The notes under the pieces are model-generated. The model had not been told where the DNA came from, did not search any database, and saw nothing but the letters and a program-made list of their open reading frames with translations. The translations under genes and the position numbers were made by a program. DNA of 64,000 nucleotides from Accumulibacter sp. (GTDB lineage Bacteria > Pseudomonadota > Gammaproteobacteria > Burkholderiales > Rhodocyclaceae): NCBI RefSeq assembly GCF_023806635.1, contig NZ_JAMTDQ010000063.1, forward strand, positions 28,642-92,641, in the 5' to 3' direction. Shown one piece after another: positions 36,198 through 44,083 of the stretch. The stretch's first letter is position 1. Each line of letters opens with the position of its first letter.

Positions 36198-37751
36198 ATG
36201 ATTGCCCGCGAAACAACTCCTGCTGTTGCCGCAACCGACCCCGGATGGAGGTTGGCAGGGCCTGCCCTGGCTTTGGTCCTCTTGAGCGTTCTGCTGCTCT
36301 TTCGCGAGACGGTGCTGGACATGGCGAGCATCTGGTGGCGCTCCGACACCTATGCGCACGGGATGGTCGTGCCGCCGATCGCGCTGTGGCTGGTCTGGCG
36401 TCTCCGGGCGGGGCTCACCGCGCTGACCCCACGTCCGAGCTACCTCGCCGTCTTGCTGCTGGCAGCTGCCGGTCTTGGCTGGTTGCTGGGGCAGGTGGCC
36501 GCGGTCAACGCCCTCACGCAGTTTGCCCTTGTCGCCATGCTGATCCTGGCAGTGCCGGCGGTGGTCGGCTGGCAGGTTGCGCGCTGGCTTGCGTTTCCGC
36601 TGCTGTTCCTGTTCTTCGCCGTTCCCTTCGGTGATTTCACCCAACCAAAGCTGATGGAGTGGACGGCAGATGCGACGGTTGCCGGTCTGCGGCTCAGCGG
36701 CATCCCGGTCTACCGCGAGGGACAGCATCTGGTGATTCCGAGCGGCAACTGGGCAGTGGTCGAGGCATGCAGTGGCGTGCGCTACCTCATCGCCTCGATC
36801 ACGGTCGGCACGCTGTACGCCTATCTCACCTATCGATCGCTCTGGCGACGGCTGCTATTCGTCCTCGTATCGATCATCGTGCCGGTTCTTGCCAACTGGG
36901 GACGGGCCTACATGATCGTCATGCTGGGCCACCTTTCCGGCAACAAGCTGGCAGTCGGCGTCGACCACCTGATCTATGGCTGGTTGTTCTTCGGCATCGT
37001 CATTCTCGCGATGTTCTGGATTGGCGCGCGCTGGCGTCAGGATGAGGTACTGCCGCAGGCGTCGGTCGACGTACCGGCGCCGGGTTCGCGTGCGTCACTG
37101 GCTGCGCTGCTGACGGCAGGAGTGGCAACCGTCCTGGTGGCGGGACTGTGGCCCCTGGCACTGTGGCAACTCGACCACGCCACAGGTCGCGAACTGAGGA
37201 GCCTGGCGCCACTCGCCGCTATCGCCGGTTGGCAGAGGAGCGACGCAGTCAGCCCGTATGACTGGCAGCCGCGGTTTGCCGGCGCCGACGCGCGCGAGCG
37301 GGCCGTGTTCGCGCGCGATGGCCGCCGCGTCGGCCTCTTCGTGGCTTACTATCGCAATCAGGACCAGCAGCGCAAGCTCGTCAGCTCGACCAATGTCTTG
37401 GTGGCCAGCGACGATCCTGTATGGGCAAGGGTTGCGGGCGGCGTCAAGGAGATTTCCTTCGACGGGCAGCCAGTCCGGGTCCGTACCGCCGAACTGCGTG
37501 GCCTCGAGAGCTCGCGCCTGGTGGTGTGGCAATGGTACTGGATCAATGGCCGCTGGACTTCCAGTGACGCCATCGCCAAAGCCTACACGGCTCTGTCGCG
37601 CCTCACTGGCCAAGGGGACGACTCCGCGGTGGTCATCCTGTTTGCGCAGCAGGACCGACCTGGGGCAGGCGATGCGACGCTGGGCGATTTCGCGGCCGTT
37701 GCCGGAGGGGAGATCGGGAACGCTTTGCGGCAGACGGCGAGCGGGCGCTGA
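36198..37751 (+). CDS. xrtA: Exosortase A fused to an EpsI (DUF3485) domain
   Basis: Multi-pass membrane cysteine transpeptidase predicted to cleave and anchor PEP-CTERM proteins. The 517-aa product has about eight hydrophobic segments over residues 20-275. The catalytic residues are Cys191 in VEACSGVRYL, Arg236 in ANWGRAYMIV and His257 in GVDHLIYGW, the triad known for exosortases. From about residue 290 a soluble EpsI-type domain follows (KLVSSTNVL, WQWYWINGRW). This XrtA-EpsI fusion also occurs in other betaproteobacteria. ATG 36198 has a weak GAGAG site. No PEP-CTERM substrate gene is seen nearby. Confidence 0.94.
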   Translation: MIARETTPAVAATDPGWRLAGPALALVLLSVLLLFRETVLDMASIWWRSDTYAHGMVVPPIALWLVWRLRAGLTALTPRPSYLAVLLLAAAGLGWLLGQVAAVNALTQFALVAMLILAVPAVVGWQVARWLAFPLLFLFFAVPFGDFTQPKLMEWTADATVAGLRLSGIPVYREGQHLVIPSGNWAVVEACSGVRYLIASITVGTLYAYLTYRSLWRRLLFVLVSIIVPVLANWGRAYMIVMLGHLSGNKLAVGVDHLIYGWLFFGIVILAMFWIGARWRQDEVLPQASVDVPAPGSRASLAALLTAGVATVLVAGLWPLALWQLDHATGRELRSLAPLAAIAGWQRSDAVSPYDWQPRFAGADARERAVFARDGRRVGLFVAYYRNQDQQRKLVSSTNVLVASDDPVWARVAGGVKEISFDGQPVRVRTAELRGLESSRLVVWQWYWINGRWTSSDAIAKAYTALSRLTGQGDDSAVVILFAQQDRPGAGDATLGDFAAVAGGEIGNALRQTASGR

Positions 37752-37763
37752 ACACCTGCAGTT

Positions 37764-37809
37764 GGCTGCCGTCCGGCTGTTGTCGATCGTGAACAACGAC
37801 ACGGCAGCC
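37764..37809. repeat. Long stem-loop between xrtA and the formyltransferase/deacetylase gene
   Basis: GGCTGCCGT (37764-37772) and ACGGCAGCC (37801-37809) are perfect 9-bp reverse complements. Inside lie GTTGT (37779-37783) and ACAAC (37793-37797), a nested 5-bp stem. There is no T-tract. It may stabilise the end of the xrtA transcript or attenuate read-through. Confidence 0.55.
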
Positions 37810-38038
37810 GGCGGCGCTCCGACGGATCATTTGCACACTTGCAGGCAGCAACGAACGGCACAGCCGGCTGCCAGCCCGTAGGGGATGAGAGCCTGGCCGG
37901 GCGTCGCACGCTCGGACAGACGAGACGATGGTGTTGCCTGCCGGCAGAGAGTGCCAGGCGGCTTGCTGCGGCATGGGGTGCGCCTCGGGTTCCTGGGCAA
38001 CCGCTGTGGCGACATCACTGGGGATATCGACAGGGGCA

Positions 38039-39631
38039 ATGGACAATCCGCAGAAACGCTTGGTCGTTTATACCGGGAACCTCGCTTACTCGGTGCGCAA
38101 GGGTATCGTCGAGATCGATCGTTCCCTTGCGGGTCTGTCCTGGCTGGTCCTCGTTCACTCCCCGGCGAAGAGCGTCCGCCAGATCTGGCGCAGCCAGTGG
38201 CGCAACCTGCGACGCAACGGCTGGCGCTGGCTGCCGCATCAGCTGGCAGACATCTGGCAGCGGCTCCGACCCGCCGGCAACCCCGTCGTACCGCCGGCTC
38301 CCGGACATGATTTCTCGGCCTCGGCTTTGGCCGCGCGACCGAACGTCCGCGTGTTGCACGTGGCCGACATCCACGGCAGCGAAGCGCTGGCCGTCGTCAG
38401 GGATTTCGCGCCACATGTCGGGTTGTCACTCGCTGCCCCAATTCTGCGGCGAGCGCTCTTTGCCCTCCCGACGGCGGGTACCATCAACCTGCACAAGGGG
38501 AAGGTCCCGGACTATCGCGGCATGCCGCCAGCTTTCTGGGAACTGTGGAACGATGAAGACGCTGTGGGTTGTACCGTCCATTGGGTCGACGACCAGCTCG
38601 ACACCGGTGAGGTGGCGGCCGAGGCGGTGGTCGAACGGGAGAAGCACTCGAGCCTGCGTGGGCTGCAGTTGCGCCTCGATGAGGTCGGTGTCGAGCTGAT
38701 GCGCGATGTCGTCGGCGAAATCGTTGCCGGACGTCGCCCTGCAACGCCCCAGCCTGCAGGGGGCAGAACCTACCGCAAGCCGACACTGGCGCAGGTGGCG
38801 GCACTGCGACGCAAGCTGGGCGCGAGGGATGCCGTCCGGGAGTCGCTTGCTGGACGCCTGGCCAAAGCCGCTCTCAGTGTGGCCGCTTTCCGAAGCTGGC
38901 AGTTCGGCGCGTACACGCTTCTGCCGCCAAGGATCACCGTTCTCCTCTACCACCGGGTGACGGACTCCGTACGTGACAACCTCAGTGTCGGGATCGAGCA
39001 GTTCGAGCGGCAGATGTCGTTGCTGCGACAGCATTGCTGCGTAGTTTCCCTCGCTGAAGTACTGGCGTGCCGGACGGTTCCGCGATCTTCCAGGCCACTG
39101 GTCTGCGTGACCTTCGACGACGGCTACCTCGACAACTATGTCAACGCGGTGCCCAGCCTGCTGCGACATCAGGTTCCGGCAGCCTTCTTCGTTGCCACCG
39201 GAATCGTCAACAGCGATCAACGCTTCGTACACGACATCCGGCGTGGCAATCCGCCGCTTCCCGTGATGCGATGGGAGCATCTGCGGCAGATGCACGCGGC
39301 CGGATTCACGATCGGTTCGCACACCGTCAGCCACATCGACTGCGCCAGCGAGCCGGCAGAAGTGGTCTGGGACGAGCTGTGCCGTTCGTTGTCCGACCTG
39401 CGTCGCGAACTGCCCGTGCAGGACTGCGTCTTTGCCTATCCCTATGGTGGCCGGCAGCACATGACCGCGGAGCGTCTTGACCTGGTGCGGCAGGCAGGTT
39501 ACGTGGGTTGCCTTTCAGCCTATGGTGGCAGCAACCTGAGGTGCGTCGACGCGTTCAACGTGGTCCGCCGAGGGATCAACTGGGAGTTTTCCGACCGCGC
39601 CTTCCTCTTGCAGTGCGTCGGGTTGACCTGA
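38039..39631 (+). CDS. Formyltransferase-polysaccharide deacetylase fusion protein
   Basis: The 530-aa product joins two enzyme modules. About 90-235 is a 10-formyl-THF-dependent formyltransferase fold with the Asn150/His152/Asp188 catalytic triad in INLHKGKVPDYRG and DDQLDTGEVAA. About 295-520 is a NodB deacetylase with VTFDDGY (Asp360, Asp361) and GSHTVSH (His428, His432). The N-terminal 90 residues are not recognised. It has no signal peptide, so at least the first module acts in the cytoplasm. ATG 38039 has AGGGG upstream; the 287-base gap from xrtA holds the stem-loop. An N-acetyl-to-N-formyl swap on an amino sugar is the simplest reading, as inference. Confidence 0.88.
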   Translation: MDNPQKRLVVYTGNLAYSVRKGIVEIDRSLAGLSWLVLVHSPAKSVRQIWRSQWRNLRRNGWRWLPHQLADIWQRLRPAGNPVVPPAPGHDFSASALAARPNVRVLHVADIHGSEALAVVRDFAPHVGLSLAAPILRRALFALPTAGTINLHKGKVPDYRGMPPAFWELWNDEDAVGCTVHWVDDQLDTGEVAAEAVVEREKHSSLRGLQLRLDEVGVELMRDVVGEIVAGRRPATPQPAGGRTYRKPTLAQVAALRRKLGARDAVRESLAGRLAKAALSVAAFRSWQFGAYTLLPPRITVLLYHRVTDSVRDNLSVGIEQFERQMSLLRQHCCVVSLAEVLACRTVPRSSRPLVCVTFDDGYLDNYVNAVPSLLRHQVPAAFFVATGIVNSDQRFVHDIRRGNPPLPVMRWEHLRQMHAAGFTIGSHTVSHIDCASEPAEVVWDELCRSLSDLRRELPVQDCVFAYPYGGRQHMTAERLDLVRQAGYVGCLSAYGGSNLRCVDAFNVVRRGINWEFSDRAFLLQCVGLT

Positions 39632-40845
39632 TGTCCGAGACACGGCCCCTGATCCTGCATGTGATCCACCACCTCGTCACTGGTGGCATGGAGAACGGTC
39701 TCGTCAACCTCATCAACTATCTTCCGGAGAACCGGTTTCGCCACGCGGTGGCGTGCGTCGAGGATTTTTCCGACTTTCGCTTCCGCCTGACGCGATCCGA
39801 CACGCCGGTGATTGCTCTGCATCGTTCCCGCGTCGGCGTCTGGCGGCTCCGGCGCGAGCTGTTCCATTTGTGTCGCCGATTGCAGCCGACGATCGTGCAT
39901 TCGCGCAACCAGTCCGGGCTCGACGCACTGTTGCCGGCCAGGCTCGCAGGCGTGCCGCATTGCATTCATGGCGAGCACGGCTGGGATGTCGACGATCTTG
40001 CCGGGCGGCGGGTCAAGCCGGCGCTGCTGCGCCGCGTGCACGCGCCGCTGGTCGACCGCTACATCACGGTGTCGGCCGAACTGCGCAGTTATCTCGTCGA
40101 GCGGGTCGGGATTTCGGCGCGCCGGGTCACGCAGATCATCAACGGTGTCGATACCGAGCGCTATGCCCCGACCACCCATGCCGATCGCTGGCGGCCGCTA
40201 CCGGAGGGCTTCGCCGTTCCGGGCAGCGTCCTGATCGGAACGGTGGGACGGCTGCAGGCTGTCAAGGACCAGGCAACGCTGCTTCGCGCCTTCGCCCGCG
40301 TGGTCGCCGACGGGGATGTGGCCGCCACGCGTGCGCGGTTGGTGGTCGTCGGAGATGGACCGCTGCGCGAATCACTGCGCGGCCTGGCCGCTGAACTCGG
40401 CGTTTCATCTCTGACCTGGTTTCCCGGCGCGGTCGGCAACGTTCGCGAACTGCTGCAGGCTTTTGACCTCTTCGTCCTGCCATCGCTCGCCGAGGGGGTT
40501 TCGAACACGCTTCTGGAGGCAATGGCGACGGGTCTGCCCTTGCTGGCGACGGCCACGGGCGGCAACGTCGAGCTGGTCGCCGATGAGGTCAGCGGGCACC
40601 TTTTCCAGCCGCGGGACGTCGCCGGACTGAGCGACCTGCTGCGACGGTATCTTGCCGATACGACCCTGCGCCACCGACACGGGAGTGCGGCGCGGCAAAT
40701 CGCCGTTGCCCGCTTCAGTCTGGCAACGATGCTGGCGAACTACCAGTCGGTCTACGAGGAGTTCTGTGCTCGCCATTGGCAGGCTTGCACACCGCTGGCC
40801 GGCCGCCGGTCGCGCTGCGGTGCCGGGCGGGCCGAGGGCGGTTGA
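39631..40845 (+). CDS. XrtA-locus family-4 glycosyltransferase (stp2-like)
   Basis: GT-B glycosyltransferase for exopolysaccharide repeat-unit assembly. The 404-aa product has an N-terminal Rossmann half beginning LILHVIHHLVTGGMENGLVNL and a C-terminal half with GTVGRLQAVKDQATLLRAF, VVGDGPLRESL and the nucleotide-binding FVLPSLAEGVSNTLLEAMATG. Sugar specificity cannot be assigned. Its start overlaps the previous stop (TGATG), so it is translationally coupled. It is followed after 74 bases by the first amidotransferase. Confidence 0.92.
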   Translation: MSETRPLILHVIHHLVTGGMENGLVNLINYLPENRFRHAVACVEDFSDFRFRLTRSDTPVIALHRSRVGVWRLRRELFHLCRRLQPTIVHSRNQSGLDALLPARLAGVPHCIHGEHGWDVDDLAGRRVKPALLRRVHAPLVDRYITVSAELRSYLVERVGISARRVTQIINGVDTERYAPTTHADRWRPLPEGFAVPGSVLIGTVGRLQAVKDQATLLRAFARVVADGDVAATRARLVVVGDGPLRESLRGLAAELGVSSLTWFPGAVGNVRELLQAFDLFVLPSLAEGVSNTLLEAMATGLPLLATATGGNVELVADEVSGHLFQPRDVAGLSDLLRRYLADTTLRHRHGSAARQIAVARFSLATMLANYQSVYEEFCARHWQACTPLAGRRSRCGAGRAEGG

Positions 40846-40919
40846 GGCGCCCCTGTCGTTGCTGCATCGGCTTGCGGGCGATCGCTTGTTTTCTTACCAC
40901 GAAAAGACAGATATTCGAT

Positions 40920-42860
40920 ATGTGCGGCATTACCGGAATTTTCGACACCCGTAGTCAGCGTCAGGTTGACCGTGCGGTGCTGGCACGGATGAACGAATCG
41001 CAGCACCATCGCGGTCCCGATGAGGGTGGCCTGCATATCGAGCCCGGGGTCGGGCTTGGTCACCGGCGGCTGTCGATCATCGACCTGTCGACCGGGCAGC
41101 AGCCGCTCTACAACGAGGATCACAGTGTCTGCGTGGTGTTCAATGGCGAGATCTACAACTACCAGGAGTTGATTCCAGAGCTGCTGGCACTCGGTCATCG
41201 CTTTCACACGCGTAGCGACACCGAGGTGATCGTGCACGCCTGGGAGTCTTGGGGCGAGGATTGTGTGCGTCGCTTTCGCGGCATGTTCGCCTTCGCGCTC
41301 TGGGATCGCAATCACCAGACGCTGTTCCTGGCGCGCGACCGGCTGGCCGTGAAGCCTCTGTACCATGCCCTCCTGCCCGATGGAACCTTCCTCTTCGGCT
41401 CCGAGCTCAAGTCCCTGCTGGCGCATGGCGGACTGGCACGTGACATCGATCCGCTGGCGGTCGAGGAATACTTCGCTCTGGGTTACGTTGCCGAGCCACG
41501 AACGATCTTCAGCCAGGCGCGGAAGCTGCCGCCGGGGCACACGCTGACCCTGCGGCGGGGAATGCCGCTGGCCGAGCCAAAGGAATACTGGGACGTGCGC
41601 TTCAGCCTCGACAGCCGCATCTCGCTGGCTGACGCCTGCGCACAGCTCGACGAGCGGCTTGGCGAGTCGATCCGCCTGCGCATGATCGCCGAAGTGCCAC
41701 TCGGTGCCTTCCTTTCAGGGGGGGTCGATTCGAGCGCCGTGGTCGCACTGATGGCGGGCCTGTCGTCGGCACCGGTGAACACCTGCTCGATCGCTTTCGA
41801 CGATCCGGCCTTCAACGAGGCTGCCTTTGCGCAGAAGGTTGCCGAGCGTTACCGGACCAACCATCACTGTGACCTCGTCGCCAGCGATGACTTCGATCTG
41901 ATCGATACACTGGCCCGGCTGTACGACGAGCCGTATGCCGACAGCTCGGCGATTCCCACCTACCGCGTCTGTCAACTCGCTCGCAAGCATGTGACGGTGG
42001 CGCTTTCCGGCGACGGCGGTGATGAGACCTTTGGCGGTTATCGCCGCTACCGTCTGCACCTGATGGAAGAACGTCTGCGCGCGGCACTGCCGTATGGAGT
42101 CCGGCGGCCGCTCTTCGGCCTGCTCGGTCGGGCTTACCCGAAGGCCGATTGGGCGCCCCGCATGTTTCGCGCCAAGACGACTTTCGAGGGCATGGCGAGA
42201 ACGACCGTTGGCGGATATTTCCACGCCATGTCGATCCTGCGTGATCCGATGCGGCGTGAGCTGTTCAGCGACCGCTTTCGCCGCGAGGCAGGTGACTACA
42301 GCGCGCAGGAGGTCTTTCGCCGGCACGCGCAGCGCGCCGGAACCGACGATCCGCTCGCCCTGATCCAGTACCTCGACCTCAAGACCTACCTCGTCGGGGA
42401 CATCAACACCAAGGTGGACCGCGCCAGCATGGCGCATTCGCTGGAGGTCCGCGAGCCGCTGATGGACCACGAACTGGTCGAATGGATGGCGACTCTGCCC
42501 TCGTCGCTCAAGGTGCGTGGCCAGGAAGGGAAATTCCTGCTCAAGGAAGCCATGAAGCCACGCCTGCCGCAGGATGTCCTGTTCCGCCCCAAGATGGGTT
42601 TCGCCGTCCCGCTCGCGCGCTGGTTCCGCGGCCCACTGCGGGAACGCGTGCAGGAGGCCGTGCTCGGTCCACGTCTGGCGGCCACGGGCTGGTTCAACGC
42701 CGCCTACCTGCGGCATCTGATCGACGCGCACCAGTCTGGGGCAAGGGACTACAGTTCGCCCCTGTGGACGATACTGATGTTCGAGGCTTTTCTGCGCAAC
42801 GTCATGGACGCGCCTGCCGAGCATCCTGCCGCAGTCGCAGTGGCCGGCGCAGTGCCATGA
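40920..42860 (+). CDS. XrtA-locus asparagine-synthetase-like amidotransferase, copy 1
   Basis: Predicted to transfer ammonia from glutamine to a carboxylate, by analogy to AsnB, on an uronic acid or carrier. The 646-aa product has an N-terminal class II glutaminase with Cys2 (MCGITGIF) and FNGEIYNYQEL, and an ATP-pyrophosphatase domain with SGGVDSS near residue 266 and SGDGGDETFGGYRRY. The first Met is at 40920, where Cys is the second residue, which decides the start; the longer open frame from 40776 is not used. The ribosome site is weak. It overlaps the next gene by ATGA. Confidence 0.93.
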   Translation: MCGITGIFDTRSQRQVDRAVLARMNESQHHRGPDEGGLHIEPGVGLGHRRLSIIDLSTGQQPLYNEDHSVCVVFNGEIYNYQELIPELLALGHRFHTRSDTEVIVHAWESWGEDCVRRFRGMFAFALWDRNHQTLFLARDRLAVKPLYHALLPDGTFLFGSELKSLLAHGGLARDIDPLAVEEYFALGYVAEPRTIFSQARKLPPGHTLTLRRGMPLAEPKEYWDVRFSLDSRISLADACAQLDERLGESIRLRMIAEVPLGAFLSGGVDSSAVVALMAGLSSAPVNTCSIAFDDPAFNEAAFAQKVAERYRTNHHCDLVASDDFDLIDTLARLYDEPYADSSAIPTYRVCQLARKHVTVALSGDGGDETFGGYRRYRLHLMEERLRAALPYGVRRPLFGLLGRAYPKADWAPRMFRAKTTFEGMARTTVGGYFHAMSILRDPMRRELFSDRFRREAGDYSAQEVFRRHAQRAGTDDPLALIQYLDLKTYLVGDINTKVDRASMAHSLEVREPLMDHELVEWMATLPSSLKVRGQEGKFLLKEAMKPRLPQDVLFRPKMGFAVPLARWFRGPLRERVQEAVLGPRLAATGWFNAAYLRHLIDAHQSGARDYSSPLWTILMFEAFLRNVMDAPAEHPAAVAVAGAVP

Positions 42861-44068
42861 GCCTGCGCATCCTGCACGTTCTCGACCATTCGTTGCCGTT
42901 GCACAGCGGCTACAGTTTCCGCACGCTGGCCATCCTGCGCGAGCAGCACGCGCTCGGTTGGCAGACGGTGCATCTGACGACACCGAAGCAGGGCGCTGGT
43001 GACGCACTGTGCGACGAGGTCGACGGCTGGCTCTTCAACCGTACGCCGAGCGCTGCCGGCTGCGGCCTGCTGCAGCAGATGCGCCTGACTGCGGCACGCC
43101 TGCAGCAATTGGTCGGCACGACCGAGCCTGACCTGATCCACGCCCACTCACCGGTATTGAACGCCTTGCCGAGCCTTTGGGTGGGCCGGCGTCGGCGTCT
43201 GCCGGTGGTCTACGAAATGCGCGCGTCGTGGGAGGATGCAGCGGTGGACCATGGGACGACGCGCGTCGGCAGCCTGCGCTACCGCGCATCGCGGGCACTG
43301 GAGAGCTACGCACTGCGCCGTGCCGACCAGGTGACGACGATCTGCGAGGGCTTGCGTGGCGACATCGCGATTCGCGGCATCCCTTCGCAACGGATCACGG
43401 TGATCCCGAATGCGGTCGACGTCGAGCGCTTTCGCCTCGACGCAGAACCGGATGTCGGACTGCGGCAGTCGCTCGGACTCGAGGGCGCGACGGTCATAGG
43501 TTTTGCCGGTTCGTTCTACGGCTATGAAGGGCTCGACCTACTCCTCGAAGCCGCCCGCCTCCTGTTGCCCCGCCATCCACAATTGCGCGTCCTGCTCGTC
43601 GGTGGCGGGCCGCAGGAGAGCAGCTTGCGGGCGCAGGCGACTGCCGCCGGCATCGCGCAGTACGTCATCTTCACGGGTCGGGTGCCGCACGCCGAAGTGC
43701 AACGCTACTATGAACTGATCGACGTCCTGGCCTACCCGCGCCTGCCGATCCGTCTGACCGAGCTGGTCACTCCGCTGAAGCCGCTCGAGGCGATGGCGCA
43801 GGGACGCATGCTCGTCGCCTCCGACGTCGGCGGCCACCGCGAGTTGATCCGGCACGGCGAGACAGGCTCCCTTTTTCGTGCCGGCGATGTCGCTTCCCTG
43901 GCGGCGGCCATCGACGAACTGCTCGCCAAGCGCCAGCGATGGCCGGCAATTCGCCAGCAGGCACGCCGCTTCGTCGAGGTCGAGCGAACCTGGGCGAGCA
44001 GCGTGGCGCGTTATCGCGAGGTCTATCGGCGGGCTCTGGCCCGCTACGGCCGCAGCCCATCCATCTGA
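42857..44068 (+). CDS. XrtA-locus family-4 glycosyltransferase (stp3-like)
   Basis: GT-B glycosyltransferase of 403 aa. Its N terminus is LRILHVLDHSLPLHSGYSFR. The middle has VVYEMRASWED and VTTICEGLR, and the C-terminal half has IGFAGSFYGYEGLDLLLEAARLL and YPRLPIRLTELVTPLKPLEAMAQG. It resembles the glycosyltransferase placed between the two amidotransferases in XrtA loci. It overlaps the upstream amidotransferase stop and is 15 bases before the second amidotransferase. Confidence 0.92.
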   Translation: MSLRILHVLDHSLPLHSGYSFRTLAILREQHALGWQTVHLTTPKQGAGDALCDEVDGWLFNRTPSAAGCGLLQQMRLTAARLQQLVGTTEPDLIHAHSPVLNALPSLWVGRRRRLPVVYEMRASWEDAAVDHGTTRVGSLRYRASRALESYALRRADQVTTICEGLRGDIAIRGIPSQRITVIPNAVDVERFRLDAEPDVGLRQSLGLEGATVIGFAGSFYGYEGLDLLLEAARLLLPRHPQLRVLLVGGGPQESSLRAQATAAGIAQYVIFTGRVPHAEVQRYYELIDVLAYPRLPIRLTELVTPLKPLEAMAQGRMLVASDVGGHRELIRHGETGSLFRAGDVASLAAAIDELLAKRQRWPAIRQQARRFVEVERTWASSVARYREVYRRALARYGRSPSI

Positions 44069-44083
44069 GCGCGAGGTTCCATC

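Noticed and set aside
37952-37967. Sigma-54-like sequence TGCCAGG-N4-TTGCT upstream of the fusion gene
   Set aside because: The -12 TTGCT is good, but the nearly invariant GG of the -24 element reads GC. Kept only as a note because XrtA loci are often sigma-54 controlled.
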